Below the pieces are notes generated by a model. That model had not been told where the DNA came from and did not search any database. It saw nothing but the letters and a program-made list of their open reading frames with translations. A program made the position numbers and the translations under genes. From Streptomyces sp. ISL-1 (GTDB taxonomy: Bacteria > Actinomycetota > Actinomycetes > Streptomycetales > Streptomycetaceae): DNA of 64,000 bases. The stretch is from NCBI RefSeq assembly GCF_018614585.1, contig NZ_JAGGOI010000032.1, forward strand, positions 243,131 to 307,130, given 5' to 3'. Shown piece by piece: positions 18,331-26,402 of this stretch; the first letter of the stretch is position 1, and the number at the start of each line of letters is the position of its first letter.

Positions 18331-21168
18331 ATGCCAGCCACTCGCACCGGACCAGCTGCCGCGCTGGTGCTGGTCTTCGCCCTGGCCGCCTTCGGCCTGG
18401 GCCCGGCCGCCACCCCGGCGGTGGCCGCCACCCCGGCGGTGGCCGCCACCCCGGCGGTGGCCGCCACCCCGGCGGTGGCCGCCACCATCCCCGTAGGCTC
18501 TGGCAGTTACTCCGACACCCGCCCCGCAGGTACGTCGGGCCCGACCACCAACACCGGCGCGCCGGTCACTCCCAAGGTCACCCCCGCCGCGAAGGACAAG
18601 CCCGTCCCCACCAACGACTGGTGGTCGTCCCTCGCCTTCCAGCGATACGGCGACAACCCGTACTCCACCCCCATGTACGGCCACCCGCTCACCTACCAGG
18701 CCACCGCCGGCGGGCTCGAAGTCGGCTACCCCACAACGCCCGCGGTCGTCGGCGAGGGCCGCCAGTACGAGTACGCCCACAAGCGCGACCTCACCCTCGG
18801 CCTCACCGGTCTCAACTCACCGGACACCAAGGCCGACGACTGGTCCGACTGGACCGTGACCCCCTACTGGTCGGACGGCACACGCACGCTGCGCGCCACC
18901 ATCGGCCACGGCCTGCCGTTCGTATACGCCAACGGCTCCGGCGGCAACGCACAGATCACCACCGCCGCCGCGCCCGCCGTCTTCGCCGACCAGGGCAATG
19001 TCCTCGGCATCACCGTCGCGGGCCACCACTACGCCCTCTTCGCGCCCGGCGGCAGCGACTGGACGGTCTCCGGCTCCACCGTCACAGCGGGCCTCGGCGC
19101 CAAGGACTACTTCTCGCTCGCCGTACTGCCCTCCGCCGACGCGCTCGCGACGTACAAGAAGTACGCGTACAGCTTCGTCACCGGCTCCAAGGCGACCTGG
19201 AGCTACACCGGCGGCACCGTGCAGAGCACCTACAGCCTGACCACCGAGGCAAAGGAAGGCGCCGAACGCGGCACGCTCCAGGCCCTCTACCGCCATCAGT
19301 GGCTGCACACCGCCGACCCGCTGACCGCGTACACATACGTCTCACCGCGCGGCACCATGAAGGTTCGCGAGGCGGCCTCCTTCAGCACCAGCCAGAAGGC
19401 GTCCGCGGTGCTGCCCGGGCTGCCGAAGTCGAACGGCGTCGACACGGCACGGCTGAAGGGCTATCTCGACCAGGTCGCGAACGACCCCGATCCCTTCTCC
19501 GGCTACACCGACACCTACTGGACCGGCAAGGCGCTCGGCCGCCTCGCCCAACTGGTGCCCGCCGCCGACCAGATCGGCGAGAGCGCCACCCGCGACAAGC
19601 TTCTCGGCCTGATCAAGGGCCGTCTGCAGGACTGGTTCACGGCGGGCGGAGCGAACGAGTTCTCGTACGACAAGGACTGGAAGACGCTCACCGGCTACCC
19701 CGCCTCGTACGGCAGCGACACCGAGCTCAACGACCACCACTTCCACTACAGCTACTACGTCTACGCGGCCGCGGTCGTCGCCCAGTACGACCCGGCCTGG
19801 GCCGCCGACTCCGCCTGGGGCGGCATGGTCAAGACCCTGGTACGGGACGCGGCCAACCCCAGCCGGACGGACACCGCCTTCCCCTTCCTGCGCGGCTTCG
19901 ACGTGTACGCGGGTCACAGCTGGGCCTCCGGGCACCAGGGATTCGCCGCCGGCAACAACCAGGAGTCGTCGTCGGAGTCCACCAACCTCAGCGCGGGCCT
20001 CGTGCTGTGGGGCTCGGCCACCGGTGACACCGCGCTGCGCGACCTCGGGACGTATCTGCTGACCACCGAGTCGGAGGCGATCGCCCAGTACTGGTTCGAC
20101 GCCGACGAGCAGGTCTTCCCGTCCTCCTTCGGCCATGACACGGCCGGCATGGTCTGGGGCAGCGGCGCCGCGTACGCCACCTGGTGGACAGCCAACCCGG
20201 AGGAGATCCACGGCATCAACGTCCTCCCGGTGACCGGCGGTTCACTCCACCTGGGCGGCGAGAAGGCGGCCATCCGGCGCAATATCGCCGAGATGGAACG
20301 GGAGAACGGCGGCCCGGCCGTCGAATGGCGCGACATCCTCTGGGAGTTCCAGTCGCTCGCCGACCCGGCGGCGGCGAAGGCCAAGTGGGACGCGGGCAAC
20401 GCGGGCTACACCCCCGAGCAGGGCGAGTCCAAGGCGCACACCTACCACTGGATCAGCACGCTCGACGCGCTCGGCGCCCCCGACGCCACGGTGACCGGGG
20501 ACATTCCGAGCTCCGCGGTCTTCACCAAGGGCACGGCACGGACCTACGCCGCGCACAACTACGGCGCTACGGCCCGTACGGTGACCTTCTCCGACGGCAA
20601 GACGCTCACCGTCCCGGCGCGCTCGACGGCGACCGGCACGGGGACCGGTGGAGGCGACCCGGATCCCGATCCTGATCCGGATCCGCCCACGGGCAACACC
20701 TTCCAGCTCCGTACGGGAGGGGTGCTCACCACCGCGACGGGCGGCACGGCGGGCAGCGACACGATCGCGTCGGCGGGCGGCGCCAACCACGACGGCACTG
20801 TGCACCAGCCGCTCGTCTACGAGATCAGATCTGTCAACGGCACGCTGACGCCTGGCGCCGCGACCGCGTTCCGCCTTCAGCTGGACGCGGGCACAACCGT
20901 CGGCCTCGGCCAGCAGGCCCGTATCAGCTACGACCTCACGGGCGACGGCACCTTCGACCGGAGCGAGACCTACCACTATTTCGCGACCGATCCGGTGGCG
21001 GGCTGGGAGGAGTACGCGCAGTCCCGCGGTCTGAAGTCGGCGACCGGAAGTCTCGGTGATCTCAAGGGCGGCACCGTACGACTGGAGGTGTGGAGCGCCA
21101 TCGGCAACGGCACCGCGAAGCTCCAGACCGGCACGGACAAGTCGGTGGTCGTCATTCCGTTCAGCTGA
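18331..21168 (+). CDS. Secreted GH81 endo-1,3-beta-glucanase with C-terminal accessory domain
   Basis: Predicted laminarinase of 945 residues. A signal peptide runs to about residue 27 and is followed by four perfect TPAVAA repeats. The GH81 catalytic region (about 60-750) begins with PVPTNDWWSSLAFQRYGDNP, a family hallmark. It contains NDHHFHYSYYVYAAA with catalytic-region Asp468, and NQESSSES with Glu545 and Glu549, the conserved acidic pair. A PDPDPDPDPP linker leads to a C-terminal beta-rich domain of about 140 residues, possibly carbohydrate-binding (CBM56-like, uncertain). Start ATG 18331 is preceded by GAGGTG; GTG 18322 is an alternative. It is divergent from the importer operon under a matching operator, and supplies its oligosaccharides. 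Confidence 0.92.
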   Translation: MPATRTGPAAALVLVFALAAFGLGPAATPAVAATPAVAATPAVAATPAVAATIPVGSGSYSDTRPAGTSGPTTNTGAPVTPKVTPAAKDKPVPTNDWWSSLAFQRYGDNPYSTPMYGHPLTYQATAGGLEVGYPTTPAVVGEGRQYEYAHKRDLTLGLTGLNSPDTKADDWSDWTVTPYWSDGTRTLRATIGHGLPFVYANGSGGNAQITTAAAPAVFADQGNVLGITVAGHHYALFAPGGSDWTVSGSTVTAGLGAKDYFSLAVLPSADALATYKKYAYSFVTGSKATWSYTGGTVQSTYSLTTEAKEGAERGTLQALYRHQWLHTADPLTAYTYVSPRGTMKVREAASFSTSQKASAVLPGLPKSNGVDTARLKGYLDQVANDPDPFSGYTDTYWTGKALGRLAQLVPAADQIGESATRDKLLGLIKGRLQDWFTAGGANEFSYDKDWKTLTGYPASYGSDTELNDHHFHYSYYVYAAAVVAQYDPAWAADSAWGGMVKTLVRDAANPSRTDTAFPFLRGFDVYAGHSWASGHQGFAAGNNQESSSESTNLSAGLVLWGSATGDTALRDLGTYLLTTESEAIAQYWFDADEQVFPSSFGHDTAGMVWGSGAAYATWWTANPEEIHGINVLPVTGGSLHLGGEKAAIRRNIAEMERENGGPAVEWRDILWEFQSLADPAAAKAKWDAGNAGYTPEQGESKAHTYHWISTLDALGAPDATVTGDIPSSAVFTKGTARTYAAHNYGATARTVTFSDGKTLTVPARSTATGTGTGGGDPDPDPDPDPPTGNTFQLRTGGVLTTATGGTAGSDTIASAGGANHDGTVHQPLVYEIRSVNGTLTPGAATAFRLQLDAGTTVGLGQQARISYDLTGDGTFDRSETYHYFATDPVAGWEEYAQSRGLKSATGSLGDLKGGTVRLEVWSAIGNGTAKLQTGTDKSVVVIPFS
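18412..18483 (+). repeat. Four perfect 18-bp tandem repeats inside the laminarinase gene
   Basis: The unit ACCCCGGCGGTGGCCGCC is repeated four times without a mismatch (18412-18483), encoding TPAVAA each time. It sits exactly at the signal-peptide cleavage region, so each AVAA is a potential signal peptidase site. Perfect identity suggests recent expansion by slippage or unequal exchange. Confidence 0.95.
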
Positions 21169-21198
21169 CCGCGCGGTGGGCGGCGGGCAACGGCCCTC

Positions 21199-22239
21199 TC
21201 AGGCCGAGGCCCGCCGCACCAGCGTGGTCGGAGTGATCACCGAGGCGGGAGCGCCGGCCCCGGGCTCGCCCTCGTTCAGCACGCGCATCAGCAGGCGGAC
21301 CATCAACCGGCCCATTCCCTCAATGTCCTGACGGACCGTCGTCAGCGCGGGGTCGGTCGTCTCCACCACCGACGCCATGTCGTCGAAGCCGACCAGCGCC
21401 ACATCCTGCGGCACCCGCCGCCCCCGCTCGCGCAGCGTCCGCAGCGCTCCCGAGGCCATCAGGTCGTTGGCGGCGAACACGGCGTCCAGGTCGGGGCGGC
21501 GGTCCAGCAGTTCGGCCATCGCGCGGGCGCCGCTGTCCGCGGTGAAGTCGCCCTGGCGGACCAGCTCCGGGTCGGCGTCCAGCAGGACGTCTCGGTAGCC
21601 GTCGATCCGGTCCAGCGCGGAGGTCTGGTCGCGGGGGCCCGCGATGTGCGCGATGTGCCGGCGCCCCAGGGAGACCAGGTGACGTACGGCTTCCCGGGCG
21701 CCGCCGCGGTTGTCGCAGTCGACATAGGGGACGGCGAGCTCGGAGGCGGCGCCGGGCCAGCCCGGACGGCCGCCGAAGACGGTGGGCACCTGCACCCGGC
21801 GGATGATGGCGGGCAGTTCGTCGTCGTTGTGCAGCGAGAAGGCCAGTGCGCCGTCGACATGGCCGCCGCCGAGATACCGGGCGATCCGGTCGTAGTCGCC
21901 GGGCCCCTCCACCCACAGCAGTACCAGCTGGGAGTCGTACGCAGTCAGCTCGCGGCTGATGCCGCGCACCTGCTGTTCGAAGAAGGGGTCCGAGAAGATC
22001 CGGAACTCCGGCTCGGCGATGATCACGGCGACCGCGCCGTTGCGCCGGGTGACCAGGGTGCGGGCCGCCTGATTCGGTACGTATCCGAGCTCCTCGACCG
22101 CCTGGCGCACCTTGTCGACCAACGGGGGGCGAACCCCCGCGCCGCCGTTGACGACCCGTGACGCCGTGGCCCGGGAGACACCGGCGCGGGCGGCGACGGC
22201 TTCCAGGGTGGGGCGGGACCCCGTGGTCTGCTCGGGCAA
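21199..22239 (-). CDS. LacI family transcriptional regulator of the beta-glucan locus
   Basis: Repressor of 346 residues. The N-terminal helix-turn-helix and hinge show the LacI pattern PTLEAVAARAGVSRATASRV followed by VNGGAGVRP and LGYVPNQAARTL. The periplasmic-binding-protein-like core (about 60-335) includes the conserved DAVFAANDLMASGALRTL and VPQDVALVGFDD. Start is TTG at 22239, with GAGGAG about 9 bases upstream. It is convergent with the GH81 gene. The operators at 18118 and 18281, and weaker copies upstream of its own start, indicate a CebR-like autoregulated repressor, induced by a sugar released from beta-glucan. Confidence 0.93.
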   Translation of the reverse strand: MPEQTTGSRPTLEAVAARAGVSRATASRVVNGGAGVRPPLVDKVRQAVEELGYVPNQAARTLVTRRNGAVAVIIAEPEFRIFSDPFFEQQVRGISRELTAYDSQLVLLWVEGPGDYDRIARYLGGGHVDGALAFSLHNDDELPAIIRRVQVPTVFGGRPGWPGAASELAVPYVDCDNRGGAREAVRHLVSLGRRHIAHIAGPRDQTSALDRIDGYRDVLLDADPELVRQGDFTADSGARAMAELLDRRPDLDAVFAANDLMASGALRTLRERGRRVPQDVALVGFDDMASVVETTDPALTTVRQDIEGMGRLMVRLLMRVLNEGEPGAGAPASVITPTTLVRRASA

Positions 22240-22288
22240 GGCGGGCGCTCCTCAACTGCTTCAGTCAGCCGCGTCGAACGACAGCGGG

Positions 22289-22346
22289 GGAGAGCGCTGC
22301 CAGGTACAGGATATCCGGTCCCGGCGATCTTCAGAGAGCGCTCCCA
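22289..22346. promoter_or_regulatory. Two degenerate LacI-type operators upstream of the regulator gene
   Basis: GGAGAGCGCTGCCA (22289-22302, three mismatches) and AGAGAGCGCTCCCA (22333-22346, two mismatches) match the locus operator around the invariant AGAGCGCT core. Their centres are 44 bp apart, about four helical turns, in the leader of the LacI gene, which fits autoregulation. Confidence 0.6.
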
Positions 22347-22401
22347 CCCCGGCCTGCCAGGGGGCCTGCCCGGGCAGCCCGTAGCCGACCCGGGACCGGG
22401 A

Positions 22402-22432
22402 GCGCCGCCGTCCCGGACAGGGACGGCGGCGC
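22402..22432 (-). terminator. Terminator of the M1 peptidase gene
   Basis: Perfect 13-bp stem (22402-22414 with 22420-22432) and 5-base loop GGACA. On the minus strand it begins 28 bases after the M1 peptidase stop. Confidence 0.8.
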
Positions 22433-22459
22433 CTCGCGACTACGCTTCGCGACTGCGGC

Positions 22460-23959
22460 TCAGTGATGGTCGCGCTCGTGAATCGTGTTCGTGGCGGCGA
22501 TCTTCTTCCACGACTTCGGCTGGGCGTGCTTGCCGTCGGCCTTCGCGATCCGGGCACCCGCCGCGGCCGGAGCGCCAGGCTTCGACGGCTGGTAGAGCCA
22601 CGTGTCGAACAGATCGGCCAGCGGCTTGCCGGAGACCTTCTCGGCGTACTTCACAAAGTCGCCGACCTTGGCGTTGCCGTAGGCGTGGTCGGTCGGCCAG
22701 CCCTTGAGGATCGCGAAGAAGTCCTTGTCGCCGACCTCGCCCCGCAGCGCCTGGAGCGCCAGCGCGCCCCGGTCGTAGATGGCGATGTCGAACTGCTTGT
22801 CCGGGCCCGGGTCACCGGGCTTGACCGTCCAGAAGGCGTCATCGGCCGGGTGCTGGGCATAGACCCAGTCCGCGAGCTCCTGCGCGGTGCCCTCGCTCTC
22901 CTTCTCCGACCAGAGCCACTGGCTGTAGCGGGCAAAGCCTTCGTTGACCCAGATGTCCTTCCAGCCGTCGACGGAGACACTGTCGCCGTACCACTGGTGG
23001 GCCAGCTCATGGACGACCACGGAGACATTCGCGCCATTCGCGAACTGCCGCGGGCTGTAGAACGGACGGGTCTGCGTCTCCAGCGCATAGCCGCTGGTCA
23101 CATTGGGGACGTAGCCGCCCAGAGCGTTGAAGGGGTACGGTCCGAAGACCTCGGTCAGCCACTCGGCGACCTCACCGGTCCGCTCGACGCTCGCCCGCGC
23201 CGCCCCCGCGTTGTCGCCGAGATCCTTGCTGTACGCATTGAGGATCGGCAGCCCGTCGGCCGTCTTGTCGGTGGTGATGTCGAACTTCCCGACGGCGAGC
23301 GTGGCGAGATACGACGCCTGCGGCTTGTTGGAGCGCCAGTTGTAGCGGGTCCAGCCCAGTCTCGAACTCTGTGACTGCAGGACACCGTTGCTGATCGCCT
23401 GAGTCCCGTCGGGCACCAGGACCGAGATGTCGTACGTGGCCTTGTCCAGCGGGTGGTCGTTGCTCGGGAACCACCACACGGCCGAGTCCGGCTCCTGGGC
23501 GGCGACTCCGCCGTCCGGAGTACGGTGCCAGGCCGTGTACCCGCCGATGTTCAGCTCGGAGGGCTTGCCCGCGTAGCGGACGACCACTGAGAGGGGCTTG
23601 CCCTTCTCCAGCGGCGCGGTCGGAGTGATGACCAGCTCCTGGTCACCCTCCTTCTTGAACTGCGCCTTCTTGTTGTTGACCCGCACCTCGCTGACGTCAA
23701 GACCGAAGTCGAGGTTGAAACGGCTCAGGTTCTGCGTGGCGGTGGCCAGGATCGTCGCCGTGCCCGCGAGCAGATCGGTGGCGGGCTGGTACTTCAGCCG
23801 CAGGTCGTAGTGGGATGTGTCGTATCCGCCGTTTCCGCTGGCCGGGTAGTAGGGGTCGCCAATGCCCGGGGCGCCCGGCGAGGAGTCGGCGGCCGATGCC
23901 GGGATCGCCAGCAGCAGTGAGGCCGCCAGCCCGCCCGGGACGATGAGTCTGCGGTGCAC
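22460..23959 (-). CDS. Secreted M1 family zinc metallopeptidase
   Basis: Aminopeptidase-N-like enzyme of 499 residues, much shorter than cytosolic PepN (about 850), as in the compact secreted actinobacterial M1 enzymes. Residues 1-23 form a signal peptide. The zinc site is complete: HELAHQW (His317, Glu318, His321) and the third ligand Glu340 in NEGFARY, at the standard 18-residue spacing. The usual GAMEN exopeptidase motif is not obvious; the corresponding region reads SGYALETQTRP, where the Glu may take its role. Start GTG at 23959 with GGAG 5 bases upstream. It is a monocistronic unit with a terminator. Confidence 0.92.
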   Translation of the reverse strand: MHRRLIVPGGLAASLLLAIPASAADSSPGAPGIGDPYYPASGNGGYDTSHYDLRLKYQPATDLLAGTATILATATQNLSRFNLDFGLDVSEVRVNNKKAQFKKEGDQELVITPTAPLEKGKPLSVVVRYAGKPSELNIGGYTAWHRTPDGGVAAQEPDSAVWWFPSNDHPLDKATYDISVLVPDGTQAISNGVLQSQSSRLGWTRYNWRSNKPQASYLATLAVGKFDITTDKTADGLPILNAYSKDLGDNAGAARASVERTGEVAEWLTEVFGPYPFNALGGYVPNVTSGYALETQTRPFYSPRQFANGANVSVVVHELAHQWYGDSVSVDGWKDIWVNEGFARYSQWLWSEKESEGTAQELADWVYAQHPADDAFWTVKPGDPGPDKQFDIAIYDRGALALQALRGEVGDKDFFAILKGWPTDHAYGNAKVGDFVKYAEKVSGKPLADLFDTWLYQPSKPGAPAAAGARIAKADGKHAQPKSWKKIAATNTIHERDHH

Positions 23960-24050
23960 GGATGCTCCAAGTCGTCGGAATTGGTGATCTCTTGAACCCT
24001 ATTCAGACCCGGCGCCCGCAGTCATGAGCGCAGCTCGGCCTTTCATGTGA

Positions 24051-24329
24051 TCGCCATTCGGCCGGCATGCGACTGCAGCCCTCACCGACACTGCAGCCTC
24101 ACCGATAGAGACGGACTACTCGCATACCTCCGTGGCGAACTGGTGTCGGCGCGGGATGACCCCGAAGCCCCCGGTGCCCCGGCTGCTGGCCCAAGCTCTT
24201 GGGGAACGGCTGGGGCGGCCAGTCAATCTCGCGGAAATCGGCATGGGCGAGGCGGAGACAATCGCTCCGATGGGGTTGGATTTCTCGCGAGATCCCGCCG
24301 ACGCCGTCCGCGTCGCCACTTCGTTCTGA
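24051..24329 (+). pseudogene. N-terminal remnant of a helix-turn-helix regulator
   Basis: The frame open from 24051 reads SHTSVANWCRRG, then PKPPVPRLLAQALGERLGRP, VNLAEIGM and GLDFSRDPADAVRVA. This resembles the N-terminal DNA-binding part of the large Streptomyces family of HTH/TPR-type regulators (recognised by eye, not by search). No proper start codon or ribosome site precedes the homology. The frame ends at TGA where a conserved Trp codon (TGG) would fit, and related-looking coding (SHVEEVCVTEDA) continues in frame after it. The rest of a roughly 400-residue gene is missing here. A matching C-terminal piece appears after the cassette, at 27379-27636. The rest of 23960-24435 holds only the leaders of the flanking genes. 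Confidence 0.5.
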
Positions 24330-24435
24330 AGCCATGTGGAGGAGGTGTGCGTGACGGAAGACGCATGATCGTTTGTATGTACAGTGCGTGTTAGCCTGCT
24401 CGCGGTCATGATCGAATGCATACGGGGGAGGCGCG

Positions 24436-24807
24436 GTGGGCTCGGACGGCTACCAGGTCAAGGCAGGTATGACCGGCCTGGCCCAGCAACTCGACAAGGC
24501 CGGCACGGACATGGACGGCGTCAGCTCGGCAGTCAAGTGCCGCACGAGGTACTCGTACGGCGATGTCGGCGGCGATGACGCCGCGTCGGCCCTGAACTCG
24601 TTCGTCAAGGCCTGGGAGGCAGAGGCCAAGACACTGGCGTCGGCGTTGCACGAGCTCGGTGGCAAGGTGCAGTTGTCCAAGGCGACCTACCGCGGCACCG
24701 ACGGACTGGTGAAGACGCACGTGGACAGCGTCCCCAACGGCGGCACGGGCAGCCGCACCGACACATCGGCGCAGGGCGGGCGCACCTCGGCCCTGTCGAG
24801 CTACTGA
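24436..24807 (+). CDS. WXG100-like small protein with YxxxD type VII export signature
   Basis: A 123-residue mostly helical protein without signal peptide. It opens with SDGYQVKAGMTGLAQQLDKA, a form common among actinobacterial ESX-associated proteins. A second amphipathic helix includes AWEAEAKTLASALHEL. After it comes ATYRGTDGL, in which Y85-x-x-x-D89 matches the YxxxD/E signal of type VII secretion substrates. The C-terminal 35 residues are Gly/Ser/Thr-rich and probably disordered. Start is GTG 24436, with GGGGGAG 5 bases upstream. It lies 11 bp before the protease-domain gene and is probably its secretion partner. No EccC/EccD machinery is in the window. Family assignment is inferred from pattern only. 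Confidence 0.65.
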   Translation: MGSDGYQVKAGMTGLAQQLDKAGTDMDGVSSAVKCRTRYSYGDVGGDDAASALNSFVKAWEAEAKTLASALHELGGKVQLSKATYRGTDGLVKTHVDSVPNGGTGSRTDTSAQGGRTSALSSY

Positions 24808-24818
24808 GGAACGGGCCG

Positions 24819-26402
24819 GTGTCCTTCTTCTCCTCCCCCCTCCACTCCCCTTCCTTCCGCCTCGCATGGCTCGCCGGGCTGTCCAAGAAGATGCTCGGCG
24901 CCGGGAGCAAGAACGAGCTCCTCGACCTGATCGACAACGCCCTCTCGGTGGCCGAACCGGGCGGCGACCAGGGCGTGCTGGAGGGCCTGGCAAGGCTCTA
25001 CCACGGCCAGGTCGGCGAGGTCGGCGGCGTCTTCGACCAGGTCGACCGGGTGGGCCGCAGAGGTCTTCCGGAGGTGTGGGTCGGCGACACGAGCGTCCTC
25101 GCCTCCGACGCGGTGAACGCCGCCGGGCGGTCGGTGAGTCAGATGAGCGAGGCGTTCCAGGAGGGCGCGACGGTGCTGCTGACGCTGGCCGACGCGATCG
25201 GCGCCGCACAGCGCAAGGACGAGCAGGGCCGCGGACAGTTGCTGGAGCAGAGGAAGACGCTCGGCGGCAAGGACGGTTTCTTCGACGACCTGCACGAGAA
25301 CGACGGGGAGGAGTGGGACCGCAAGAACGCCGCCCACTTCGGCTCCTACGCGGTCGACCTGATGCACGCCGCCGTCTCCGACGCGCAGGAGGCCACCCGC
25401 GTCGCGGCCCGGGACCTGAACAAGTGGGCCGCCGAGGCACGGGCCGGGAAGATGGAGACCAGCGAACTCACCGCCGTCGACAAGCTGATGCTTGCCGACA
25501 CCGGCGTCGCGGGTGCCGACACCGAGCTGAACGAGATCCTCACGGCCGACGACCTGGCGCGCGCGTCGACGCGTATGGACCTGCTGAGTCTCGGTGACGA
25601 GACGGCCATGGAGCGGATGCTGGCGAAGTCGGACACCCCGCAGGAGCGGGCCTACCTGATGAAGGCCCTGGCCGCCGGTCACAGCGTCGACGAGATCGGG
25701 AAGTTCCAGGACAAGATCCACGGCAAGGACCCCGACTGGCTGCGCCGGCACCTCACTCCGGTGGTCACCGCCGCGGACAGCATGAACGACGAAGGCCTGG
25801 CGCCGGACGGCTCGAACAACAACAAGGACTACGCCACGTTCCACGGCCAGCGGTGGGTCCAGGGCGGCGACGGCTCCGAGGGCACCTGCGTGGCCTCGTC
25901 CACCGTCACGTCCCGCGCCATGGTCGACCCCCTCTACGCGCTCGACCTCACCGGCGGCGCCGACGGGCAGCAGGACGACCCCAACGCCTTCAAGCAGCGC
26001 TTGGTGGCCGAACAGCACCGGCTGCACACCGAAGGCGACGGCGGCGAGAACTGGGGCGGCATGGGGCCGGACGGGCAGGAACGGATCAACGACACCACCG
26101 TCGGCAGTGCCACCGGCACTGACTACGAGCGCCAGGACCTGAACAGCGCCGCCGAACGCAGGGCGGTCCTCACCGAAGTCGAGAAGTCGGTGGCGCAGGG
26201 GCACCCGGTGCCTGTCGACGTCTCGGGCGAGAAGGGCGCCCACGCGATGACCATCATCGCCCAGGAGGGTGACATGCTTCAGGTGTACAACCCCTGGGGC
26301 TCGACCACCTGGGTCAGCGAGGACGACTTCATCAACGGCCACATGGGCAAGGCTTCCAAAAGTGAACTCCCCAACGCGTACAGCGTCTATCTTCCGCGGT
26401 AG
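24819..26402 (+). CDS. Putative type VII effector with C-terminal papain/calpain-like cysteine peptidase domain
   Basis: A 527-residue protein without Sec signal. The N-terminal half is helical and carries a WXG motif (W87-V88-G89 in LPEVWVGDTSVLA). A middle helical region (about 215-325, with QERAYLMKALAAGHSVDEI) is of a kind seen in Streptomyces polymorphic-toxin-like proteins. The last 200 residues show the order and spacing of a papain-fold triad: Cys357 in GSEGTCVASSTVTS, His475 in GAHAMTI and Asn491 in VYNPWGSTTWV, where NPWG is the calpain form of the Asn motif. Start GTG 24819 has GAGGA 8 bases upstream. The next gene, a chagasin-like lipoprotein, overlaps its end. Substrate is unknown; a peptidase or transglutaminase-like activity are both possible. 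Confidence 0.7.
   Translation: MSFFSSPLHSPSFRLAWLAGLSKKMLGAGSKNELLDLIDNALSVAEPGGDQGVLEGLARLYHGQVGEVGGVFDQVDRVGRRGLPEVWVGDTSVLASDAVNAAGRSVSQMSEAFQEGATVLLTLADAIGAAQRKDEQGRGQLLEQRKTLGGKDGFFDDLHENDGEEWDRKNAAHFGSYAVDLMHAAVSDAQEATRVAARDLNKWAAEARAGKMETSELTAVDKLMLADTGVAGADTELNEILTADDLARASTRMDLLSLGDETAMERMLAKSDTPQERAYLMKALAAGHSVDEIGKFQDKIHGKDPDWLRRHLTPVVTAADSMNDEGLAPDGSNNNKDYATFHGQRWVQGGDGSEGTCVASSTVTSRAMVDPLYALDLTGGADGQQDDPNAFKQRLVAEQHRLHTEGDGGENWGGMGPDGQERINDTTVGSATGTDYERQDLNSAAERRAVLTEVEKSVAQGHPVPVDVSGEKGAHAMTIIAQEGDMLQVYNPWGSTTWVSEDDFINGHMGKASKSELPNAYSVYLPR

Noticed and set aside
13319..22239. Assignment as the cellobiose cebEFG-bglC locus
   Set aside because: The operator differs from the CebR box and a GH81 beta-1,3-glucanase is embedded in the locus, so laminari-oligosaccharides are the more likely substrate.
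24436..26402. Complete ESX/type VII secretion locus
   Set aside because: No EccB, EccC, EccD, EccE or mycosin gene lies in the window, so the secretion route rests on motifs in the substrates only.
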